Below, piece after piece: positions 52,356 through 61,335 of a stretch of 64,000 nt of DNA. The DNA is taken from NCBI RefSeq assembly GCF_900215465.1, contig NZ_OBEH01000007.1, positions 139,092 to 203,091 of the forward strand. The letters are read 5' to 3'. Source of the stretch: Flagellimonas pacifica (lineage in GTDB: Bacteria > Bacteroidota > Bacteroidia > Flavobacteriales > Flavobacteriaceae). How positions within the stretch are numbered: position 1 is the stretch's first letter; each line of letters opens with the position of its first letter. A model generated the notes under the pieces. It ran no database searches and had not been told where the DNA came from. It saw only the letters and a list, made by a program, of their open reading frames with translations. The position numbers and the translations under genes are program-made.

Positions 52356-53299
52356 TTTACTGGTTTTAATATGAGTTGGTAATTATCGGTTACAGTAACT
52401 TTTACGGTGCGGTTGTTCCGTTGGAATATCCTTTTGATACCACTCACTTGCGGAACACCTATGATATTGATGTCATCCACAATATCTCCGACCACTTCTT
52501 GTCTGGCTTCGGCTCTAAAACCATTTTCAATGTAAATACCTTCGTTTCCATCTTGAAGGTCATAAGCATTTAACTTAACTGGTTTGTGATCAATACTTTC
52601 AATTTCTATGATGGTACGATTGGGTCTGAAACTCACGAAACCATAAATGGGTGTATTTCTTCGGACAGTAATACCATTGATGAGTGCATCTTTGGCCAAA
52701 CGCATTTGCAGGCGATGATTGTTCCGAACCGTTTGTGTACCATCCGCTCTCACATAAATGAAAGCATCAGTATCTTGAACTGTTAGATTTTCACTTCCCG
52801 ACGGATTGGAAGCAAAAAACAGTTGGTGCTCCAATCCCAGCTCCATGTCATTGGTTTCAGGTTCGATGGTTGTTTCCAACACAGTTTGGGGCTCTTCCGG
52901 AATTTCAGATGTCCCTCGCTCAATATTTCCAATGGGCCTGCGATAGGTCGCCGATTTGAAATCAATATTACCCTGATTAAAGATACTATCAATAATGCGC
53001 TGTTTTTCATATTCCATATAATCCGGATTGAAATAGCCCTTATCGTCGATCATATGTTCTGGATAAACAGATGGGGCGGTTGTTCCCCTTTCTTCTTTCA
53101 AGTCTTCCAGAGCTTCCAGTTTGGAATTATATTCCTCTTGTCCATCTTCCAATTCTGGAACTGGAATCTGTTTATTTTCAATGGTGGGTTCTTCTTCATC
53201 TCCCAATACGATTATAGCATAAGTTCCAATGAACAGAACCACGCACAAGATTACCGAAGCGAACACGATTTTATTCTTCTCTATCTTCATAGTTTTCAA
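52352..53299 (-). CDS. traM: conjugative transfer protein TraM
   Basis: 315 residues (an ATG three codons in, at 53290, is also possible). One N-terminal membrane helix (IVFASVILCVVLFIGTYAIIVLG), a flexible acidic/proline segment, and a C-terminal domain (LAKDALINGITVRRNTPIYGFVSF, VSGIKRIFQ) as in TraM of CTnDOT, a VirB10-like scaffold spanning the periplasm. Its start overlaps the traK end by 29 bp (or 20). Confidence 0.83.
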   Translation of the reverse strand: MKTMKIEKNKIVFASVILCVVLFIGTYAIIVLGDEEEPTIENKQIPVPELEDGQEEYNSKLEALEDLKEERGTTAPSVYPEHMIDDKGYFNPDYMEYEKQRIIDSIFNQGNIDFKSATYRRPIGNIERGTSEIPEEPQTVLETTIEPETNDMELGLEHQLFFASNPSGSENLTVQDTDAFIYVRADGTQTVRNNHRLQMRLAKDALINGITVRRNTPIYGFVSFRPNRTIIEIESIDHKPVKLNAYDLQDGNEGIYIENGFRAEARQEVVGDIVDDINIIGVPQVSGIKRIFQRNNRTVKVTVTDNYQLILKPVK

Positions 53300-53897
53300 G
53301 TTTTCTTAGTTTGTTTTCAAAAAAGTTGGTTATCAATAACCCGTGGGTATTGTTGGGAAAGTTCCTGTCCACATGTATAATGTTTCCTGATGTGGTCAGC
53401 TCGTAAATGTCGATTATCGACCCTCGATTGATTTCAAAGATGATTACAGTCTCAAAGCGATAAGGTTCTTGTTGGACATTAATTTTGGATTCAATTTTCA
53501 ACACTCTTTGTGTTAAAGAATATTGTAATAATCGATTGTAAACCCCATCTGCTTTTTTCTGTCGGTACAAAGCATCCACTGAACTATTCCCCAGCCACAA
53601 AGCTTTCTCAAGGTTCTTTTCATAATTGCTCGCATCGATGTGGTAGAAATAGGTATGGAACAGTTCCAAATGAGATAATGCTTCTACCTCAAAGTTTTCT
53701 TGCTGTTGTACCATTTTAAGTGGAATGACGCTTCCATCCGAATTGACCACAAAGGCATTGTTGACCGATTCTTTATGGAGTTTGATAACCATTAGAATAG
53801 AAACAATACATGTCAAAACCGCCCCAATTACTACAGATAGAACAATGAACCGGTTTAGGCGAAGGACTTTGTAAATATTTTGATAAGGTGTTTTCAT
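53271..53897 (-). CDS. traK: conjugative transfer protein TraK
   Basis: 208 residues from the ATG at 53897, 4 bp after the traJ stop; the frame is open to 53927 but that start would overlap traJ. One membrane helix near the N-terminus (FIVLSVVIGAVLTCIVSILMVIKL), then a periplasmic domain (FYHIDASNYEKNLEKALWLG, DALYRQKKADGVYNRLLQYS). It is the VirB8-like TraK of Bacteroides elements. Confidence 0.85.
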   Translation of the reverse strand: MKTPYQNIYKVLRLNRFIVLSVVIGAVLTCIVSILMVIKLHKESVNNAFVVNSDGSVIPLKMVQQQENFEVEALSHLELFHTYFYHIDASNYEKNLEKALWLGNSSVDALYRQKKADGVYNRLLQYSLTQRVLKIESKINVQQEPYRFETVIIFEINRGSIIDIYELTTSGNIIHVDRNFPNNTHGLLITNFFENKLRKLENYEDREE

Positions 53898-53901
53898 GTG
53901 A

Positions 53902-54741
53902 TTAGGAGGAAAAAAGTTTAAAGACAAATGATGTTGCCCTACGATAGAGTTTGAATTTCAGCAATACGATAAATCCTATAGAAGCAAACTGTATCAATGG
54001 TGCAAAGAAGTTGCTACCCCAATCCGTTCCAAAAAGGCTGTTCCAAAAGTTGGTATTGATTTCTGTGTACAGATTATTCACAAAAACATTGACCAGAAAA
54101 AATGCAGGCACCAACATATAAACTCCTGCATAGAGCTTAAAGAAGTTGTACGCCAATGAACGGAACTTTTCAAATACAGCAAGACTAATCACCAAAGGGA
54201 AAAAGGCCTGCATGATACCTAATAGAAAGAAACGTTCTGCAAGGAATAAGGGGTAGATGAACAAATCCAACAACCAAAGAAATATCCCAATGATAAAAGC
54301 CAGCATCTTCAACCCGTATAAAGGTGTTACCAAAGCTTCGTACAACATGGCCATTGCTTTTTTGGCGGCTTCCAATGCGCCCACATCCTGTTCCAAATCG
54401 ATGTCCTGTATCTGTAACGGGAGGAGCGCAGGAGCCGTGTCCCGGTACTGAGTTTCGATGGCCACCAGGATCGTATCAAAAGCATCCAATACCTGTGTTG
54501 AGAAAATGACCAGAATGACCACTGCAAAATTCTTTGCCAGTTCTGCAGGGGTCAGTCCCCAGGTATAGCCCTCATTGTTGGCAACGCCTTCATTGTACTT
54601 TTTGAGGATATTGATGAGAAAGAACAGGATGGCCAGTGTTTTCATTCCAGTAATGGTGTACTGGGAAAAGTCACTGTTTTTGATGGTGGTAAACACCGCA
54701 TCAACATATTCCAGTCCTATGCCCAAAAAGACACCCGCCAT
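53902..54741 (-). CDS. traJ: conjugative transfer membrane protein TraJ
   Basis: 279 residues with at least five membrane segments (TLAILFFLINILKKY, FAVVILVIFSTQVL, LAFIIGIFLWLLDLFIYPLF, AFFPLVISLAVFE, PLIQFASIGFIVLLKF). It corresponds to TraJ of CTnDOT, the VirB6-like inner-membrane channel component. Start overlaps the traI stop as TAATG. Confidence 0.85.
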   Translation of the reverse strand: MAGVFLGIGLEYVDAVFTTIKNSDFSQYTITGMKTLAILFFLINILKKYNEGVANNEGYTWGLTPAELAKNFAVVILVIFSTQVLDAFDTILVAIETQYRDTAPALLPLQIQDIDLEQDVGALEAAKKAMAMLYEALVTPLYGLKMLAFIIGIFLWLLDLFIYPLFLAERFFLLGIMQAFFPLVISLAVFEKFRSLAYNFFKLYAGVYMLVPAFFLVNVFVNNLYTEINTNFWNSLFGTDWGSNFFAPLIQFASIGFIVLLKFKLYRRATSFVFKLFSS

Positions 54742-55322
54742 TAGTAATTGGTTTCCCTGTTGCTGATTTTGTCCTGCATTTCACGAAAAGCGATAATCTC
54801 ACGATAGCGTTTGGTCTTGGCCTCAATCTCAACCACCATTTCTTTGGATTTTAGTTCCATGTCTTTAAGGACTTCGGCACGTTCAGCATCGGTCATTTTA
54901 AGGGTGTTGCTGGACAATATCTGGTCAATATATTCCAATCCATGCAGAGAGTTTTCAATAATAGAATTGAAGGATTCTGACACCTTATTGACTTCATCGG
55001 ATTTGATATAGGGGGAATTGAGAATCTCCCTTAAATCATTCTGAACGATGTTGAACAAGCGTTGGTTGTTCCTTGCCATTTCTCGAACTGCCTTTAACTG
55101 TCGAATGACATTGTTGACCTTCTCGATGTTCTCCTTTTGGGATTTTAGAAACTGTACCGTTTTCAACAATTGCGAGGTCTGTTTTGCTGATTCTATCAGG
55201 GATTTGGTAAAGCTGATAAAGTTGGTATTGTCATAAACAGGCATCCCCTGGCAGGCAGCGCCTGCTGGCATTAAAAGGGCTAAGGTTAGGGCTATTCCTA
55301 AAAGTTTAATTTTTGATTTCAT
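54741..55322 (-). CDS. traI: conjugative transfer protein, TraI/DUF4141-like
   Basis: 193 residues. Signal peptide (LGIALTLALLMPAGAAC), then a largely helical chain (FTKSLIESAKQTSQLLKTVQFLK, NIEKVNNVIRQLKAVREMARNN) as in DUF4141, which is the TraI position of Bacteroides transfer operons; VirB5/TrbJ-like role in pilus or channel assembly is inferred from position. The name is by synteny and is not the F-plasmid relaxase TraI. Confidence 0.75.
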   Translation of the reverse strand: MKSKIKLLGIALTLALLMPAGAACQGMPVYDNTNFISFTKSLIESAKQTSQLLKTVQFLKSQKENIEKVNNVIRQLKAVREMARNNQRLFNIVQNDLREILNSPYIKSDEVNKVSESFNSIIENSLHGLEYIDQILSSNTLKMTDAERAEVLKDMELKSKEMVVEIEAKTKRYREIIAFREMQDKISNRETNY

Positions 55323-55339
55323 GGTTTTCGTTTTTAGAT

Positions 55340-57742
55340 TTATAATTGTTTAATGAATGTTTTTATGGCTTCTTCCATATTATTAGTGTCATTATAAATG
55401 GCTATTATGGACTCACTTTCCTTACCATCCGTGAGGTAAGCGGCATAAACTTCTTTGGGCACTTCGAGGCGAAAAATGTTGCTCTCTTTTCCAATCTTGA
55501 TGAACATTTCCGTGTACTTTCTATCTCCCGTAAGATTGTTGCGAATGGACTTTAATTGGTTCATATCGTGGCTCGATAGGTTCAATCGCTTTTGTAGCTC
55601 GTCGTAGCCTTTTTCATTCCGAAGGCTATAAATGACCTGTGTATTCTCCAGAATACTGGCCGATGTGGAATTGTTCGGCAATTGATTGATAGATTGTAGA
55701 ATGATACCAATAGCCCCATTTTGCTTTCGGATAGCCTGATAATAGAATTCCACACTTTCCAAAACATTATCGAATTTGAGCTGTTTGGCAAACTCATCAA
55801 AAAGGATAATTCCTCTTTCTGAACGATAACGCCAAATGGTTCGTTGGATAGCCGATTTGATAAGCTTCAACATTACGGAAAGGATTTCCTTATTGTCCTT
55901 CACTTCATCCAGTTCAAAGACAATCATTCGCTTATCCTCAATCTTATAGGTCTGGTCTTCGCTCACATTGAAAAGAAAGCTATACAGCCCATCATCCACA
56001 TATTCCGAAAGGATATGCAGGAAGTTGTAGACACTGAAATGTTCTTCTCTTATATTAAGAGCCTCTGTGAGGCTATCTTTTTCATCATCTATAAACTGAT
56101 ACAAAGAAGCCAGTGAATGATTTAATCGGACGTATTTGTAATAGTGGAGTAGCACCTTTTTAATGGCTACTTCTTTAGCTTTTGAAACCTGGTTACCTTC
56201 AGCCAATAGTTCCAAAAGGAAAATGGCGAGGTCTTCCAATCGTTCAGGGGTCAAGTCCGCTTCATTGGAAATGTAAAAGGGATTGATTCCTAAATTCTTT
56301 CCCTGCTCATATCGCAGAATGATATGGTCATTGGGATAGAGCTTGGCAAACTTGGAATAAGAACCTCCCAAATCGATAATGACCAGCCGAACTTGTTGCT
56401 CAAAATACTGTCGAAGTATATTATTGGCTAAAAAGGATTTACCTTCTCCCGTTGGAGCGAAAATGGCAAAGTTTCTGGCCTTGATACGTTTCTTTTGCTC
56501 GTCCCATACATCCTTTAAAACTGGAATATTGCATTGTCTATCATTGAAAATGATACCCTGTTCATCCGATTTATAATTGCTATTGTTGATATACAGGCAC
56601 AGTGCATGTTTTAAATCAGTAACATACAAATCCTCATTGGAAAAGTTGGAACTAAAACAACAATGGGAGTTAAGGAAGTAATGCTTTCTTTCTTCGCCTT
56701 TTGGATAATAGGGTACAACGTCCATTTCCTTGAATTCGGTCTTAATCTTGGAAGCAATATTTTTCAGCCGTCCGGCTTCCGGACACCAGAAAACAATGTT
56801 GAGATGCCCACGTATAATTCTTGAACTGTCGTCTTCATTAATTTTAGCAACAATGGCTTCAATTTTCTTCTGAATGACTCTGTTCTGTGTTCCAAAGTTG
56901 GAACTCTTGCAGAGCTCTTCAATTTTCTTATCCAGAAGTTTTCTCCATTTGTGTTTGTCATCTAGGTAAATGATTTGGTTGATAATATGGTTTTCATTTA
57001 GATTCAACCCCAATCCGTCAATAAAGCCTTGGTGAAATACAAAATCATCTGAAGTGAATTTATCATTGGACTTACTGCACTGTACCGAATCCCCAAAACA
57101 GAGTTCGCTATTTACAGCCAGTACATCAAAATGGTTCTCTCCAATTTCAATTGCTGACTTTTCCAGTTGAATATCCGTGTCAAAACCTTCATTAAACCCA
57201 TTGAAATAGGCATTGGTTAGTTCAAAAATTTCATCTTGGCTCAGTGGTTTCAAAGACACTTTACGGCTGTTATTGATAAAGGAAACCGCGTCATTTACCG
57301 AAGCAATAAACTCCTGGACATTATGGTCCAATTGTTTATAAATACCCTTTTCAACCTTTCGAAAAGGGTTGGTAAACTTGGAGACGTTCAAAGCCTTATC
57401 AAATGGCAAGGTGAAATACAAATATGATTGATGGGTTAGGCACTCCCGCCCTTTAAAATGTCGATAGGTCGCCTGTTCCAAAAAACTTCTATTTGGAATA
57501 TAACTAGCTTCAAAAGCAGTTTTTTGGTATACATCCTGTTTATGGATGACAGTACTTGTTGGCAAGGATTTGAAGGCCTGAAACCAAGAGCCGTGTATGT
57601 CTTCAAAATCGGTTGAGGATAGGGAATAGATTTCTGGTAGGTCTGTTTTATAACACAATACCACATTGCCATTACTGGCAAAAACGATATGCTTTTCTAT
57701 GCTCAGGATAGGGTGATATGCAGACAGGTTAATTTTCTTCAT
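55340..57742 (-). CDS. traG: conjugative transfer ATPase TraG (VirB4-like)
   Basis: 800 residues. Walker A FAPTGEGKSFLANN lies near residue 435, with VIIDLGGSYSKFAK and MIVFELDEVKDNKEI following, and IILFDEFAKQLKFDNVLES as Walker B. The N-terminal part lacks nucleotide motifs, as in VirB4. It energises assembly of the mating apparatus at the inner membrane. In Bacteroides nomenclature TraG is this VirB4-like protein, not a coupling protein. Overlaps the traF end by 14 bp. Confidence 0.92.
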   Translation of the reverse strand: MKKINLSAYHPILSIEKHIVFASNGNVVLCYKTDLPEIYSLSSTDFEDIHGSWFQAFKSLPTSTVIHKQDVYQKTAFEASYIPNRSFLEQATYRHFKGRECLTHQSYLYFTLPFDKALNVSKFTNPFRKVEKGIYKQLDHNVQEFIASVNDAVSFINNSRKVSLKPLSQDEIFELTNAYFNGFNEGFDTDIQLEKSAIEIGENHFDVLAVNSELCFGDSVQCSKSNDKFTSDDFVFHQGFIDGLGLNLNENHIINQIIYLDDKHKWRKLLDKKIEELCKSSNFGTQNRVIQKKIEAIVAKINEDDSSRIIRGHLNIVFWCPEAGRLKNIASKIKTEFKEMDVVPYYPKGEERKHYFLNSHCCFSSNFSNEDLYVTDLKHALCLYINNSNYKSDEQGIIFNDRQCNIPVLKDVWDEQKKRIKARNFAIFAPTGEGKSFLANNILRQYFEQQVRLVIIDLGGSYSKFAKLYPNDHIILRYEQGKNLGINPFYISNEADLTPERLEDLAIFLLELLAEGNQVSKAKEVAIKKVLLHYYKYVRLNHSLASLYQFIDDEKDSLTEALNIREEHFSVYNFLHILSEYVDDGLYSFLFNVSEDQTYKIEDKRMIVFELDEVKDNKEILSVMLKLIKSAIQRTIWRYRSERGIILFDEFAKQLKFDNVLESVEFYYQAIRKQNGAIGIILQSINQLPNNSTSASILENTQVIYSLRNEKGYDELQKRLNLSSHDMNQLKSIRNNLTGDRKYTEMFIKIGKESNIFRLEVPKEVYAAYLTDGKESESIIAIYNDTNNMEEAIKTFIKQL

Positions 57743-58013
57743 ATTGGAGTTGACTTTCTCGTTTGTTACTGATGGTGGTTGGGAATACTTTTTTAAAATG
57801 CAATAAGGCTGGGTGTCTGGTAAGCTGTGTCAATACCACATAGAGGCCTCCATTGAAAAGGAACACCGATATGATGACCAAAAAGCTGAACGAAAAGATG
57901 ATCAGCAGCAATGACCCGATGACCGATGTCATCATCAAAGCGAACAATGAAATGGGTAATCCCATAATCACGGCTCGCTTTCGGATATCCTTATAGATTT
58001 CGTAGCGTTTCAC
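57729..58013 (-). CDS. traF: conjugative transfer protein TraF (DUF4133)
   Basis: 94 residues, two close membrane segments (VIMGLPISLFALMMTSVIGSL LLIIFSFSFLVIIS in two stretches) and a short basic C-terminal tail. Matches the DUF4133/TraF position and size, a VirB3-like component. 1 bp after traE's stop codon, 14-bp overlap with traG. Confidence 0.85.
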   Translation of the reverse strand: MKRYEIYKDIRKRAVIMGLPISLFALMMTSVIGSLLLIIFSFSFLVIISVFLFNGGLYVVLTQLTRHPALLHFKKVFPTTISNKRESQLQYEEN

Positions 58014-58014
58014 G

Positions 58015-58302
58015 TTATACTACGATGCCTATGAGATAGGTAAATATGCCCACGACTGCACCCGCAATTAGTACAAAGACCAATACACGGGTAATTCCTT
58101 TTTTGAGGTCTGCATTCTCACCAAAAAAGTGTCCCGCATTGAAGAGAAAACCTATCAGGAAAATTACTCCCAAAATAATGGGGAAGATGGCTCTTATGGT
58201 ATCGGAAACATCATTAACAGAATCTTCAATACCTCCAATCTGTGCAAAGATGGTATTAGAAATAAGGAGTAGAAAAGCGGTCAGGAACAGTGATTTTTTC
58301 AT
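58015..58302 (-). CDS. traE: conjugative transfer protein TraE (DUF4134)
   Basis: 95 residues. Signal peptide (SLFLTAFLLLISNTIFAQ), then two hydrophobic helices (IFPIILGVIFLIGFLFNAGHFF and RVLVFVLIAGAVVGIFTYLIG) typical of DUF4134, a pilin-like VirB2-type protein. It is the first recognisable gene of the tra operon; upstream members (traA-D) are not in the window. Confidence 0.85.
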   Translation of the reverse strand: MKKSLFLTAFLLLISNTIFAQIGGIEDSVNDVSDTIRAIFPIILGVIFLIGFLFNAGHFFGENADLKKGITRVLVFVLIAGAVVGIFTYLIGIVV

Positions 58303-59044
58303 GTCGAAATTGATTTAAAATTTGTTGGATTTTGTTGTTTGAAAAATACACTATATTGAATATCAAAATACTAATAATCAGTGTTTTGTGAATAAAACAT
58401 TATTTATATCTAATTGATTTTCAATGATGTGAATTGACATCAATTTGTATGAAAAATTGAAGCTCCTATGTTGATAACCCTAAAACTTTTGAATCTCTCG
58501 ATGCTCAAAAACGTCAGTTTTGTGATTTTACTACTGAAAATATGTTTGATTTTTGGTCAGAAAAAGTCGTGGTCATTGCCTATGAACATGATAATGTGAT
58601 ATCTTGTGATTAAAATTGTCATGAGTACTGAATTGAACGGGAGATTAATGAACGCTATGTGGCCTCGGGCCTGTCGAGAAAGGATTATACCATATTGCAG
58701 GCGCATTTCCTTAGCCACCTTGATCTATCACCTAAAATGTGCCTTGGCCAATACTGTCTTGTCTGGGACCGGGACAGGTTCGCCTGTTTGGAGGTAACCG
58801 GTGGCCGAGAAAAAATCGTGGTGACCATCCCCCGGTGGCACCGTGGCGGAAATTCCTTTGTTAAACAGCAAAATTCCTGATAGGTCGTAACTACGCTCGA
58901 CCGGACAACGAACAATTGCCTCATTTTCGACATGCAAACCTTTTCCCGTTAATCCAACTCAGTTTAAAAGGAGGTTTTGATAAAAAAATCTTTCGAAGTT
59001 GTCGCTCCTATATTTAAATAAAAAGAAAACTGAATAGGTCTTTC
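58303..59044. other. 742-bp gap upstream of traE with gene relics
   Basis: No intact recognisable gene. It holds an inverted repeat TGATGT-n6-ACATCA (58425-58442), a possible operator 120 bp before traE; a 32-codon frame at 58501-58599 that begins like a signal peptide (MLKNVSFVILLLKICLIFGQ); and a 249-bp open stretch at 58632-58880. The right half is visibly richer in G and C than the left. Confidence 0.5.
58632..58880 (+). pseudogene. possible gene remnant
   Basis: 82 codons without an early ATG, closed by TGA. A GTG at 58659 could start 73 residues reading LSRKDYTILQAHFLSHLDL and further on VWDRDRFACLEVTGG. The composition differs from neighbours. I do not recognise a family. The overlapping minus-strand frame (58728-58937) is an equal competitor, so coding status is doubtful. 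Confidence 0.25.
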
Positions 59045-61126
59045 CTAGTCAACATGGGTAAATCGGTTAATGCTTTTTACATAAACGCTATAATATCCTT
59101 CATTGTCAGCGCCATTTTTATCGTTGATGATAAACTCTAAAACACCTGTTGCCTCTGATATAAAATACAAACTATTTCTGTCAGAGAATGTTCTCCATTT
59201 TCCGTCTGGTTTTATACGAACGCATAAGGCGCCAAGCCTAACGTCTTTAAGGACCCTTTGGGTTTCGTGCCCAGGGATTCCATGTGAGGCCGTACGTCCT
59301 TCTTTTTCCCCTAACGATAAGGAACCCTGACACTTCATATGTACGTCTTGTCCTTTTTTTATCTTCACTTCGGTCACGAACCCATCTGAAAAAATATTCC
59401 AAGCTTTATCACTGGTCTTATGTGATTCAGTTTTTGGGGCTTCGGGTGGTTTATAGTTGTATTTTTTGCTTAAGGAACGTAAGTAATCCGCCCTCTTTTT
59501 TGCATCCTTAAGAACCTCTTTTTCGCTACGGAGGTGTTCGGGCCTATCCTTTAACAGAACTGGCCCTTTGTCTCGCTTGCGTCCCAAAACCTCAACATTA
59601 AATCCCCTTGAATTGTTTTTAAGGTCTCGATCGTTCACGGTGAACTGAAGGGTTCCTGACTTTTGAGGTATAAGTGAAAGTCCAGAACCCAAGGGCTTCC
59701 AACTATCGTCGTTTCCTATTCGGTACAGCAGTGCCCCGTGTTTAAACCTACGGTCTACACTGTAGTTTTCAAGGCCGTCAATGCCAAAGACTGTTGCATT
59801 TCCGGCAAATGTACCCAGAAAGACCCTGCCATTGGCCCTAATATGGGTTACAGAGTCTTTGGTGACACTTGGCCCATCAGTCAACTTAACAATTTTATAT
59901 CCCACAACAGGTATATTAGGGTCATCAAAATTTGGCGCTCCTTCCTTCTTTTCAAAGGTTTGGTATACCGTACGCTCGGGCATTTCCATTACAAAGGCCT
60001 CGGGGTCTTTATCGTATTCGGCAACCAGCTTTTTCATTTGGGTTTGAATATAACCATATCCCTGCCTTTGTAAAACTTGACGGGCACTTTGCCCCTTTGA
60101 ATTTAAAACATCTGGTGAAACACCTCTTTTTAGTGCCAATTTAAGCGCATAAAGTCGACCGGAATAAATAATCTGTGACATCATATTGCCTCGGTCTTTG
60201 TACTCTGAGTCTATCCATAGGCGGTAGCCGTCCATCGGTCTATTGTTGTCAAAATATTCGGCGAACCTATAACTGCTGAAATAGGGGTCGCTAATGCTCA
60301 AATATTCCTTTTCGAACCAAGTATCGTATTGTTTTGTGGCATACAGCTTATTACAGTGCCGTTGGTATTCTTGGGTATATACCTTCGCCAACTGCGCCGG
60401 AAATTTTTTTTTAAGATCTGCCAAAAATTGTTGTTGGGCCGTATCGTAATATGCATTGAGTTCTTGAGCTACCAAGGCATTGCCCACTAGGTTGGAAAAA
60501 TGCCCAAGGACGCTAAGGCGTTTTTCTTGAACGATCTCATTATTTTTACTTGCGCGTTGGTATTCTTCGTCTGACTCGGTACGGTTTAAATCAATCCAAT
60601 CTGGAGTAGAAACGTAACCGGCTATCGTATTGGGCAAGGCCTCTACTGCAGTTTTGCGCAAACCCTGCATCTTTTTTGCATATTCTTGTTCAAGCACCAA
60701 GTAATCTACAAGGACCGGACTCGCATATGACGTAAAATTATAGGGTATGGCAGCCAGCAAATCGAACTTCTTTTTACATAGAGCGACCTCTCGTACTTTC
60801 TCTACCCTTCCTGGATTTTGACCTCCCCATTCCCCATTCAACAAATCAAAATATTGTCCATAAATCACATAATGGCTCCTTAGTTTTAAAAGAAGCATGT
60901 TGGACATAAAAGCTTTATCCTCAGTTGTGTCGAAATCACCAATTTTATGGTCACGCAGTAGGTACTCCAAGGCCTCCACATCGCCTAACTTGGCATTCGC
61001 GATAAGTTGAGTCTTTGTTGGGGAAGCCGCGCTAGTTTGTCCTTTCAATGTAAGGGTACATCCCATAAGAAATATTGACACAAACACTTCTTTGTAGCGA
61101 ACGGACATTTTAAAAACAGAAATCAT
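59045..61126 (-). CDS. ICE cargo: exported protein with ankyrin-like segment and two PA-IL/LecA-like modules
   Basis: 693 residues. N-terminal export signal with possible lipobox (FLMGC, Cys23; the ATG at 61108 gives a tighter signal). Residues about 320-355 read SGRLYALKLALKRGVSPDVLNS, an ankyrin-repeat pattern. Residues about 425-513 and 590-685 are two copies of a beta-sandwich module ending in SGTLQFTVNDRDLKNNSRGF and TGVLEFIINDKNGADNEGYY; the ND-x(n)-NN/DN-x-G endings match the calcium-site strand of the galactose-binding PA-IL (LecA) lectin. A surface sugar-binding role is inferred. It belongs to no transfer family and so is cargo. Confidence 0.7.
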   Translation of the reverse strand: MISVFKMSVRYKEVFVSIFLMGCTLTLKGQTSAASPTKTQLIANAKLGDVEALEYLLRDHKIGDFDTTEDKAFMSNMLLLKLRSHYVIYGQYFDLLNGEWGGQNPGRVEKVREVALCKKKFDLLAAIPYNFTSYASPVLVDYLVLEQEYAKKMQGLRKTAVEALPNTIAGYVSTPDWIDLNRTESDEEYQRASKNNEIVQEKRLSVLGHFSNLVGNALVAQELNAYYDTAQQQFLADLKKKFPAQLAKVYTQEYQRHCNKLYATKQYDTWFEKEYLSISDPYFSSYRFAEYFDNNRPMDGYRLWIDSEYKDRGNMMSQIIYSGRLYALKLALKRGVSPDVLNSKGQSARQVLQRQGYGYIQTQMKKLVAEYDKDPEAFVMEMPERTVYQTFEKKEGAPNFDDPNIPVVGYKIVKLTDGPSVTKDSVTHIRANGRVFLGTFAGNATVFGIDGLENYSVDRRFKHGALLYRIGNDDSWKPLGSGLSLIPQKSGTLQFTVNDRDLKNNSRGFNVEVLGRKRDKGPVLLKDRPEHLRSEKEVLKDAKKRADYLRSLSKKYNYKPPEAPKTESHKTSDKAWNIFSDGFVTEVKIKKGQDVHMKCQGSLSLGEKEGRTASHGIPGHETQRVLKDVRLGALCVRIKPDGKWRTFSDRNSLYFISEATGVLEFIINDKNGADNEGYYSVYVKSINRFTHVD

Positions 61127-61252
61127 AAAACCAAAAAGGGTTTGGGGTTAGTCTTATACTATAAGCTCAAGAGGGGACTTTAGACAGGGCACATATTTTA
61201 GCCCAGTCATTAACAAAAATAAGTATAATAAACGTAAATAATGAAAAGGCTT

Positions 61253-61302
61253 CCATGGATTTCTGAATGGCTTGGAATCTAGGAACTATGGAAAATCCAT
61301 GG
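61253..61302. repeat. 10-bp inverted repeat between cargo gene and helicase-loader gene
   Basis: CCATGGATTT (61253-61262) and AAATCCATGG (61293-61302), perfect arms with a 30-bp spacer, about 130 bp upstream of the cargo gene start and 34 bp past the loader stop. Could be an operator or a weak transcript end; no T run is present. The rest of 61127-61335 shows no gene. Confidence 0.45.
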
Positions 61303-61335
61303 TTGGCAAATGAAGTCGAACATTTGATAATATAT

